Source of the DNA: Volvariella volvacea V23
Lineage: Eukaryota > Basidiomycota > Agaricomycetes > Agaricales > Pluteaceae
Assembly: GCA_000349905.1 (NCBI GenBank)
Contig: KB722742.1
Span: forward strand, 379,097 to 443,096
Reading direction: 5' to 3'
Length of the DNA: 64,000 bases
Within the stretch, counting starts at the first letter, position 1; every line of letters starts with the position of its first letter. Shown here piece after piece: positions 56,000-64,000 of the stretch. A model generated the notes under the pieces. It ran no database searches and was not told where the DNA came from. It saw only the letters and a list, made by a program, of their open reading frames with translations. Position numbers and translations under genes: made by a program.

Positions 56000-57133
56000 C
56001 TAATCGCTGTCACTTTCTGCATCCACAGCCTCTTCTCTCCACAATGCATACAACTTCCGCCGATTAGACTCTCGAGTCTCGGGTTGGCTGGCAACCTCAA
56101 ACAGTGCTCGCATGAGCTTTTTTCGCAGGACTAGAGCATCCATGCATCCTTCTGACTTTGGATCCTCGAAGCAGGACTTTGCGGCAAGATTCGGATACGC
56201 TGTTTCTTGTCCAGAGTCTAATCGTATTCGCTTGGGCCGTGGTGGGTCGTCGTCGCGGGCTACTGGTGGCGACAGTGCCGAGAACAATGGCTCTAGGACA
56301 GCGGATTGTATACGCTGGTAAGTGACGTTCACTTGCGTCTGAGCGGCCAGAGTGAAAAAAGGCCGAAGTAGGGGGCACAGTGGTGCAGGCAATTCGGTCG
56401 ACACGGAGAGTGACTTGTTGATCTCGTCGAGGTAGATATCCGCAAGGTGGTACGTTAGGCCAGCTGGGACGCGAGTGTCGGAAGGACTGCGGTTGGGTCA
56501 GCATAGGTTCGTCAACGCAGCAGGGGAGCGTACCATAATGGCCCTCCTTTTCCTGATAGTATTTGATTGTATTCCGAAATTGCACCGTGACGCCATTCTG
56601 CACGAATCAATAGCCTGAGGCTAGCATTCACGAATCGCCGAATGAGCATGAGGTATTTATCTATTCTGCGACTATCGTCAGAAATGCAGGGAAGGTGAGG
56701 GATTGAATCGACCTTAGTCTATCAATGCCGTTCCACTCCCGTACTGTTGCACCCCAAAACCCTTTCAAGAATCGAAGAGAAGCAGAGGTGGAGGTAATAG
56801 TCAGCAACAATTCTGCCATCTCTGACGCCAAGGCTTGCTGCACTAGTGGTTTATCGGACATCCAGAAGCCTGCAAATGAAGGAGTGAATAAATACCATCA
56901 AACAGCGTACCAGTATGCTCACAGTAGAAAATTCCTTTCCACAATTTTGCCATCTCCGAGTCCGATAGAGTGTCGACCGAGGACTCGGAGAGGAATGAAG
57001 CCAGATGCTTGATCGCTTTATCACGAGTCTCTTTATCTGAGGACTTTTAAATCAGGTGCAGATGGATAAGGTGGGGTGAGGTACCATTCGAAGCAAGATA
57101 CTTGGCCAGTGGGGGTGCCGAACCTTCAGACAT
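56000..57133 (-). CDS. RRP1: Nucleolar pre-rRNA processing protein Rrp1 (Nop52)
   Basis: Rrp1 acts in the nucleolus in maturation of the large ribosomal subunit RNA. After MSEGSAPPLAKYLASNG and an intron, exons carry DKETRDKAIKHLASFLSESS, MAKLWKGIFYCFWMSDKPLV (then QQALASEMAELLLTI), LRFLKGFWGATVREWNGIDR, RIDKYLMLIRRFVNA, TYHLADIYLDEINKSLS, LCPLLRPFFTLAAQTQVNVT and the basic/acidic tail RPKRIRLDSGQE ... ALWREEAVDAESDSD. The WKGIFYCFWMSDKP and DKYLMLIRRF blocks are diagnostic. The protein is short (about 300 residues) with at least four introns. The start ATG is 57133-57131. It diverges from the 5-hydroxyisourate hydrolase gene with 144 bp between starts. Confidence 0.9.
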
Positions 57134-57277
57134 ATTTCGTCGGGGTTGGAGATTGAAATTTACAGAATGATGTCCTGGGAAAGACCAATTGGGGGTACAT
57201 TCCACGGTCCGCCTTACCGTGACTGCCGGTAAATCGCAGCGCCCATTGTCTGTTATCGGTTGATTCATTCACTCGCC

Positions 57278-57820
57278 ATGTCCAAATCTCCTATAACCTG
57301 CCACAGTAAGATCTCGCTATGCTCGAGGGTGTGTGTGACATGACCATAACACAGTTCTCGATTCATCTGTCGGTAAACCCGCGGCTGGCGTTAGCATAAG
57401 TCTTCAAGAATTCTCGCATCATGAGGGGGTTGAGATCTTTAGCCCTCTCGCCAAAGGGTGAACCGGCTTGTGCAACTGTCGCAGATGCTCGCGGATATTG
57501 AAGCTCTAGCAGGGTGACGAATTCGGATGGTCGTTGCCTCGACCTTTTGCCTCCCCGCGGCTCGGAAGAGGCGAGGCGGGAGAAAACCGACCTGGTGGCT
57601 GGCAAAACATACAAGATCATATTTAGGACCAAGGAGTATTTCGAGAGCACAGGACGCAACTCGTTCTATCCTTGGGTCGAGGTATAAGAGCCCATGTATA
57701 TGAAATGCTTTCCTAACGCAATCTCCGCAGATCTCATTCACAATTGAAAACCCTGAGGAGCATTACCACATCCCCTTGTTGATCAGTCCATATGGGTTCA
57801 CGACATATCGCGGGAGTTGA
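57278..57820 (+). CDS. 5-hydroxyisourate hydrolase (transthyretin-like)
   Basis: HIUase converts 5-hydroxyisourate from urate oxidation to OHCU in purine [11 protein letters not shown]. The gene is hidden by three introns. ATG 57278 gives MSKSPITCH, which joins to ILDSSVGKPAAGVSISLQEF, then HHEGVEIFSPLAKG, GVTNSDGRCLDLLPPRG (donor GTGAAC, acceptor GCTCTAGCAG), KTYKIIFRTKEYFESTGRNS with FYPWVE, and ISFTIENPEEHYHIPLLISP. It ends FTTYRGS with the stop at 57818-57820. The catalytic His in ITCHILD, Arg in TNSDGR and His in EEHYHIP are present, and the C-terminal YRGS tetrapeptide is the HIUase signature. The length is about 128 residues. No peroxisomal PTS1 follows YRGS. Confidence 0.93.
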
Positions 57821-58063
57821 TTTTCTGTAATGATTGATATATTAAGCAGCTGTATGTATGGGTGTAAATTGACCAACATGGTCATGGATAGCAGTTGACA
57901 CTCTACGATGTATAGTCTATCAACCAGCCGCAATGTGTGGCAGAAAACAGGAGGACAACTATGCACAAATATGCAACATAAGGGGGTGAAGGGAGGAATC
58001 GTATGCGCATGGCGTGATGACAAGAGCGGGAATGATACAACAGACAACTTATCGACAAGGCAA

Positions 58064-58889
58064 TCACGAGTTCTGGTCCAGGACGTTAGCATATTGAACG
58101 CCCTTGATGCTATTGCCTCGCATAGAGGACTTGACGTTATGCAAAAACTGCTCTCGGTTTTTGACCATCTCTAGCGCAGCCTCTGCACAGGAGATGAATA
58201 TTGACGCATACCATGAATCAGCGCCAACGCACCTTTGTTCAACGGATCATCTGCATTGGGCTCCAGGAAAAGATACTGCAGCCCGACCATGACGGAGTTC
58301 AGGTTAAGAACGGGCTTCCAGTCCTCACGAAGGATGTTCAGACACACGTTCCCCTCGAGGTCGACGTTGGGGTGATAGATCTAAGTGGTAATAGCGTGAG
58401 AATCAAGGCTCGATCGCTCCAAGAATACGCCATGCTCACAGTTTGGGTGCATTTAACCTTAGGGGGGTCGTGCGGATAGTTCGTGTTGATAGCGAAAGAG
58501 AACTTGAAAGATCCACCCTTGTACATGCCTGTGGGGATAGACAAATAAATGAGTTGGAGACAAGAGTAAAATGCATGTGCCACTCAATACCTTCGTCTGG
58601 AGTAATGGTGAGGGTGAAGTTGAGGAGATCGGCGGGATCAGGGAAATGTGTCTTCATTGTGGAAGGCAAGTCCAACTCTGTAAGATCTAGAAGGTAGACG
58701 AAGTAGGTTCAGTGGATAGAGGCGAGAAGAGATGGGCGCGTCCTACCTTTCTGTACTCGAATCTGGGCAGCGCTGGTCTTCGGCTTCTTCTTCGCCGCAG
58801 CGTCCTCGCTCTTCTTCATGCTCCAGATCTACATAGAAAGGGAGTAAGTATCGAAGGAGACCAGGATGGAGAGAACAAACCTTGATCAT
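58064..58889 (-). CDS. UBC12: NEDD8-conjugating enzyme E2, Ubc12
   Basis: Ubc12 transfers the ubiquitin-like protein NEDD8 to cullins. ATG 58889 gives MIK, then after an intron [88 protein letters not shown] and the active site [40 protein letters not shown] and the end NVLDQNS-type sequence complete it; the stop is at 58066-58064. The N-terminal MIKIWS(M)KK is the E1-docking peptide specific to Ubc12, separating it from ubiquitin E2s. The active-site Cys is present. About five introns are used. It diverges from the oxygenase gene. Confidence 0.94.
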
Positions 58890-59164
58890 TGTGGTAGATT
58901 CGGGTTGGTAGGCGTAGGGATGGTGGTGGTGCTGAGTCAAAAGGTCGTGGTTGCGTGCCAAAATATAAGTGACCCAAATTAGGACAACCACCGCATTCGC
59001 GGTTCCTTCACTGTGGCGGTGCCACGCCGAGGCAGCGTGGTCTTGACTCCGGCATATCTGTGCCCATCACGAGCCAATCAGCCTTATCCGCATAGATTTG
59101 CACATCTGACCCGCTGGCCTGGCACTATCGTCGTCACAGCCCACCACCATCCCCACCCGTCCCA

Positions 59165-60501
59165 ATGGATCTCCCCGTGATCGACCTGGATGTTTTCCTT
59201 TCCAAACCTCGTGCAGGCAATGACGTGATGCAGGAGTGCAAGAAAGTAAGCAATTAGGTTGCGATATCGTCAGTGTGGCTGGTGCATGACCGCATTCATC
59301 CAGGCTGCCGATGCTCTCATCACCTACGGTGCTCTCGTGCTGCGTGACTCGCGAGTCTCAGAGGAGGACAACTCCACCTTCCTCGATCTGCTCGAGGACT
59401 ACTTCAACCAGCCAAACGAAGTGCTGAAGAAGGACGAACGGCCGGAACTCAGCTACCAAGTAGGGGTCACGCTCGAGAATACCGAAAAGCCAAAGTGTGC
59501 TGTCGATGAGCCATGCCTCAAGATCATAGAACGTCTCGAGCCATCCGAGAGACCCCTGGACATCAGTGCCCATAACCCCGATCCTAAATGTCGTTTCTTT
59601 TGGAGGATGTCTGAAAAGCCTCCTTATGAAACTCAATTCCCGGCCCTCAATGCATCCAATATCATCCCTGAGGCCGAACACATCAAATCTAGGTGGACCC
59701 CGGTCATGGAAAAATGGGGAAATGCCATGAAAAACGCGTAAGTGTGTTTCTCGTATCTCCTGTATGCACAAGCTCAGTGTGCGTTCCCTTCAGTGTCGCA
59801 GACCTGGCTGAGATGACTGCGATTGGGCTTGGGCTTCCCAGCAATACCTTTAGAGATGCAGGACGATATGGGTGGGCTCTCGCCATGTGCCTCTCCTAGC
59901 TCAAGAGCTTATCCTATTTGATAGCCCTCACCTCTTGGCACCCACTGCATCCGATCTTGCCAAATATGGTGCCAAAGACACCATCCTTGCTGGCTTCCAC
60001 ACCGACCTCAACTTCTTGACCATTCACGGTCGCTCTCGTTACCCCGGACTCCATATTTGGGCCCGTAATACCGGCAAGCGCATTCCAGTAAAAATTCCGG
60101 AAGGGAGCTACCTTCTGGTACAAGCCGGAAAGCAATTAGAACACGTCACTGGAGGACTGATCAAGGCAGGATTCCATGAGGTTGTGGTAAATGAACGAAC
60201 ATTAGAAGTTAGTGTTTCTGCGTGTTGATCAGCGAACATCATGACCTTATTGCCTAAATTCCAGACAATTGAACGACGCAAAGCCCAGCACCCTGACAGG
60301 CCATTGATTCGCATCTCCTCCACGTTCTTTTGGCACTTATCGTCAGACTACGATCTTGCACCCATTGCTGAGCTTGCTGCGCGCTCGAAAATAGTCAGGG
60401 CTGAGCAGGCCAGTCTTGGCAGAGACGAGGGCGAAGAAACTGTCTACGAGCCCATGAAAGTTGGTCAGCAAGTGTCTAAGTATGTGGTACCTGAATACTG
60501 A
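59165..60501 (+). CDS. Fe(II)/2-oxoglutarate-dependent oxygenase, isopenicillin-N-synthase-like
   Basis: These cytosolic enzymes use Fe(II) and 2-oxoglutarate to oxidise small molecules; the substrate here is unknown. The start MDLPVIDLDVFLSKPRAG leads to a DIOX_N-like part (AADALITYGALVLRDSRVSE). The double-stranded beta-helix follows, with the HxD motif in ILAGFHTDLNFLTIHGRSRY, the distal His in LLVQAGKQLEHVTGG, and the 2OG-binding Arg in RPLIRISSTFFWHL. The end is QVSKYVVPEY. Introns sit near 59.25-59.30, 59.74-59.79, 59.87-59.92 and 60.21-60.26 kb. The iron ligands (HxD ... H) and Arg are complete, so it should be active. The neighbours are housekeeping genes, so there is no cluster context to suggest a pathway. 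Confidence 0.87.
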
Positions 60502-60959
60502 AGTGCGCAGCCATTGATTCCTCTATTATCCCCCAGCGAGCTAAAGCATATCGCACTGATGGCTTAATTCTCTTGCATGAATTTATTGATATCTATCGGA
60601 ACTTGTACAATCTGGATTTTGGATAGCAACACAAAGGATCTAGTCCCAGAAATAAGCATCACAAAGAAGGCATCGTGCGTATCCGCTCGATGATAAGGCA
60701 TGAGAACAATATATCCTCAAATAGCTCTTGCCCGCTTGGGAAAATATCAAGTCTGACCTGTTCCACAGGCCGGCTAGATTTACGGAGATGTGTAGGAGCA
60801 GAGAACTTGGCGAGTAAATTACTGGTGATTCGCTCCTTGGAAGAGAAACACTATTGAGGAGAAATACAGTTAGCTTGGTTGTACCCTCACAACGAATTGG
60901 GCGTCACGGACAGACAAAGTCCCCGAATTACCACTGTTATCCCAGTATAATATTGCAGA
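60502..60959. other. Gene-free region downstream of the oxygenase
   Basis: Only short frames without motifs are present. It is AT-rich and likely contains the oxygenase 3' untranslated region. I see no RNA gene or repeat. Confidence 0.5.
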
Positions 60960-61720
60960 CCCATGACCAGGTCTACATACTTTCCACTTCCAAGCCTGCA
61001 GCAAACGCAAAAATATGTGATTCAACCACTAGACAGTGAAGAAAAGGCATATTATTCACCTCTTTGTGGACTCGATGTTTGTGGTCCAGTAATTCGCTTA
61101 GTAAATGTTCGTTCTCGAATAGCATGCATTTCCCTATCTTTCCAGAGCCCACAGCACTCATTCTACGAAAGCGATTGTAGGTGAACGAGAAGGTGAATGA
61201 GAACAACTCACTCAAATTGTCCGACGAGTTCTCCCTCAAAGGACCCACGGGTTATGGCGGTTATATACGAGGATGGTGTGAAGCAGTTCAAGTTTACTGA
61301 TATGCAAAACACAGGCTGCGTCGGGTTGTCTGCAGGTGCCAATATCATTGAATTCGGCGGCAATCGCTGGGGAAGGAAGACATATGGTACTGTAGCTGTC
61401 TCACCGCTGGGAGCAGCGGAATACCTTCAAGTTGCGACGAGGACGTGAGTAAAGTGGAAGCTGTAGGGTAAGTGCAGTTCAATATATTACTCACGACGGT
61501 GGAAGGGCCAGCGAGGCGCTTCCATACTGCCTTACTGGGTGAACTGGGGGTGGCACGGGCAGTTCTGGCGCACTCGACTTCACTGTTTCACTAGAGACCG
61601 TGGCATGGGCATCAGGTTGAAGGCCGGTGGTGAAAACAGATACACGCACTCATCTAGCAAAATCATGTCCTATGGACAGATCAGCACCGTCAAGGTTAAA
61701 GATGAGTGAAATGAGCGCTC
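60960..61720 (+). pseudogene. Protein-coding fragments of an unidentified, probably decayed gene
   Basis: Several short plus-strand fragments look protein-like but cannot be joined into one gene. The frame around 61.20-61.45 kb gives YEDGVKQFKFTDMQNTGCVG, then LSAGANIIEFGGNRWGRKTY and GTVAVSPLGAAEYLQVATRT. Another at about 61.59-61.71 kb gives GMGIRLKAGGENRYTHSS and SSKIMSYGQISTVKVK. The latter resembles the entry to the fold of fungal Crh-type GH16 transglycosidases (S-x-R-x-x-YG-x-hydrophobic). The active-site ExDxE region that should follow is absent before the PABA synthase gene begins at 61888. I therefore propose a truncated relic; the GH16 link is a low-confidence suggestion. Confidence 0.3.
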
Positions 61721-61887
61721 ATCACAGCTGTGAATTCAGGAAGGAGGGTGTCTAGTCCTACTGTAATCCAGATTAGGAGACAACCCGCAGCACGTGGAAG
61801 TGATTTCATGCAACTGCGGTTTAGATTCTAGGAACTGTAATCAATAAGAACACTCAGGAATACTAGATTAACATGCGAGATCTATGG

Positions 61888-64000
61888 TTAATGGGGATTG
61901 GGGAACGGAACACCAAAGGCCCTCAGCACACTTTGTAATTTTACAACCATCTCGTCCCACTCTGCCTCTGGATCCGAAAGAGCCGTGATAGCGCCCCCGG
62001 CCCCCACAGCCCACTCCTCCAGGTTAGTATCATTCGAATGGACACTAGGTTGATTTTTATCACCATCGTGCCTGAAGCAACTTCGAATGGTTACAGACCA
62101 ATCACCACCACCACCCACACACCAATAGCCAAAAACACCAGAGTAGATGCCGCGGTCATCGTCTTCAAGAGTTTGCAGAATTTCGACACTACGCTTTTTT
62201 GGTGCACCAGTCATGCTGCCTATTCATTGGTGTTTATCAGCTGATGCAGGGGTGGTAGTAGGAGAGGAATACCAACCAGGTGGCAAACTTCGTCTGAGTA
62301 CTTCCCAGCCCAGTTCACCATCAGGATCGAGTGTTTCACTGGACTCAGAGGGTAGTTTTCCTTCTATCACGCTTACCAATTGCCAGACGGTCTCATATTC
62401 CTCGACTGTACAAAACTGCTTCACCTCGACGTCCTGCCCCACTACGCCATGAAGGTCATGCCGAATGAGGTCCACAATCATCAAGTTCTCTGCAACTTCC
62501 TTTGTGCTTCCAGCCAACATCTTTTCAGCAATATCACGAGTAATGCTGGGTGATTTGCGTACTGTGCCTTTAATTGGACGCAGTTGGCAAACAGAATTAG
62601 GAGGGCGGGAGAACGACAAGAAGCGTTCCGGGGAAGAGGATAAAAACGTGGATGGGAAGAGACGAATGTACGCTGAATGAGGCGCAGGATTGTTTTTACG
62701 CAAAATTTTATACCTCTCCCACGATGAGGATGACTTTGACGAGCTGAACGATGTTTGAGGGACCTGGATGCGAGTTGGGGCGGTAAGACATAGTTCATAT
62801 GAATCGCCGGCGAACAAGTGCTCTTGGGCCTGTATAATACGCGATATATAACATTTCTTGTCTGGTATAGTGACTGTGGGTTGGGGTGAGGAGGATGCAT
62901 GTTTCTGAGCCACCCCTTGTGTAGGGAGCTCTTGTTGAGAAAGACCACGAAGCTGCTCCACGGTTTGAGAAATCCATTTGTTGTCTTGAGGTACGAGGGA
63001 CTGGACGTAAACGTTCCCTGTCAGTGAATCGATGACAACGCTGCGTTCTACGAAAAGGAGGTTGACATCGGGATGACGTTGGTGTTGTGGTTTCCTGTCG
63101 GGTCTCTGCATCACCTGGAGCGAGTCTACACCGACCTCGTAACTAAGGAAGCCAATAAGGCCTCCCCAGAATGGACTGTTCGCGTTTCCCAGGCGCGTTC
63201 GTCGAGGCCTCATGAATCTAGCTAGCCAATCCCATATGCTCATCGTCCCGAGCTTTTCTTGGGTTGTGTCATCTCCACGTTTGATCGTGACTCTTTCATC
63301 CTGGGTGTAATAAGTGATGTGGTAGGAGCCAGGAGTTGGCACGCCGATGATTGAGTATCTCCCAGGATTTGCGGCCGAGTCCAGAAGGACGAAGGGGGAG
63401 GTCTCCTCTTTTACACCAAGGGACTCGCAGATGGAGGGGACGGAATGATTGGGTAGATGGATTATAGACGTTATCACTGCAGCGGGAGGTAGCTTTGGAC
63501 TTGATAACGGTGAGTGTGGATATGAGTGAGGCCAGGATTGCCCGAAAAGGGCCTGCGCATCGCTGTCCCAGGGAGCAACAACCCCTCCATTGTATTGGGT
63601 CCATTCTTGGGCCAGCCTCCAAAAGTTTTTAAGGACCTGTACGCCGCTTTCATTCGTGAGTACAGACTCTGGATGATACTGCACGGCCCAGAAGGGACGG
63701 TGTTTGTGTCGTACTGCCATCACAACGGACCCGTTCTCTTCCCCGTCATCAGCCCAGGCCAAGGTTTCAATCTCTCCTCCTTTGCTCGGTGTAATATGAA
63801 GGGAGTGATACCTCACAGCGTGAACCTCCCCTACGTCTTGAAAGATGTCGCAGTGCTCGTGCTGGATGAGGGATACCTGACCATGCTTCACAACCTGGAG
63901 ACGGTGAAGGTTAGCACCGAAAGCCAAGCCGAGACTTTGCAATCCGAGGCAGACGCCAAAGATGGGAATGGGTTGGGTGACGTGCCAGATATCCCGAACA
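61888..64000 (-). CDS. ABZ1: Para-aminobenzoate synthase, bifunctional glutamine amidotransferase/ADC synthase (partial)
   Basis: This enzyme makes 4-amino-4-deoxychorismate from chorismate and glutamine for folate synthesis. The frame enters from the right edge with PIPIFGVCLGLQSLGLAFGA, where the Cys is the glutaminase nucleophile. The His/Glu of the triad are in FWAVQYHPESVLTNESGVQV. The chorismate-binding half follows: FVLLDSAANPGRYSIIGVP, GGLIGFLSYEVGVDSLQV, FAGDSYELCLTAPTRIQVP, CQLRPIKGTVRKSPSITRDI, ENLMIVDLIRHDLHGVVG, EYETVWQLVSVIEGKL and SMTGAPKKRSVEILQTLEDD after an intron at about 62.21-62.27 kb. The GATase-then-synthase order in one chain is that of eukaryotic PABA synthase, unlike fungal anthranilate synthase. 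The N-terminus lies beyond 64000. PAB genes are classically linked to A mating-type loci. Confidence 0.93.

Noticed and set aside
57363..57741. Two overlapping minus-strand frames of 98 and 100 codons
   Set aside because: They are antisense shadows of the plus-strand 5-hydroxyisourate hydrolase exons, which match that family from start to the YRGS end.
1..64000. CRISPR arrays, tRNA genes, rRNA, transposons
   Set aside because: No regularly spaced repeats, no tRNA A/B-box pairs, no rRNA blocks, and no transposase, reverse transcriptase or long terminal repeats were seen by eye. A tRNAscan or repeat search could still find weak cases.

Overview
The window is nuclear DNA from a filamentous basidiomycete, most probably an Agaricomycete. 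Genes are densely packed on both strands and are split by many short GT-AG introns of about 48-60 nt. Protein families are typically fungal: Sla2, Rsc9, DcpS, Cog1, Sss1. The centre carries a homeodomain (HD) mating-type locus of agaricomycete type. I cannot name the species from the sequence.

Layout. 1-4.3 kb: start of SURF1 (-) diverging from SLA2 (+). 4.75-7.4 kb: a large disordered orphan protein (-). 8.2-10.6 kb: a voltage-sensor-like membrane protein (-) diverging from the splicing factor CWC25 (+). 10.8-16.0 kb, all (+): meiotic recombinase DMC1, a damaged RNase T2 gene, and an Hst3/Hst4-like sirtuin. 16.3-21.4 kb: the mitochondrial kinase-like protein CQD1/YPL109C (-) diverging from glycogenin (+), which contains a 100-N assembly gap. 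21.8-32.4 kb: a hydrophilic helical protein, beta-flanking gene (beta-fg), a broken second copy of beta-fg, the divergent HD2/HD1 pair, then mitochondrial intermediate peptidase (MIP). 32.8-43.7 kb: DDT/WHIM chromatin protein, FAM32A homologue, TMEM115-like rhomboid protein, COG1, SSS1 and a PPR protein. 43.9-60.5 kb: glycine dehydrogenase, RSC9, DcpS, an FBXO21-like F-box protein, a PTEN phosphatase, RRP1, 5-hydroxyisourate hydrolase, UBC12 and a 2-oxoglutarate oxygenase. 60.5-61.9 kb: gene fragments only. 61.9-64.0 kb: p-aminobenzoate synthase, running off the window end.

The biology centres on mating. HD1 and HD2 are divergent and flanked by MIP on one side and beta-fg on the other, which is the canonical MAT-A arrangement. 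SLA2, YPL109C, glycogenin, glycine dehydrogenase and PABA synthase are, from my recollection of comparative MAT-A work, also common members of this block. The other genes are housekeeping functions (mitochondria, ER/Golgi, RNA processing, chromatin) with no operon-like logic. Neighbours are often head-to-head with only about 80-290 bp between start codons.

Most gene models below were assembled by joining reading-frame segments at GT-AG sites and checking continuity against family motifs. Start codons and small internal exons should be treated as predictions.
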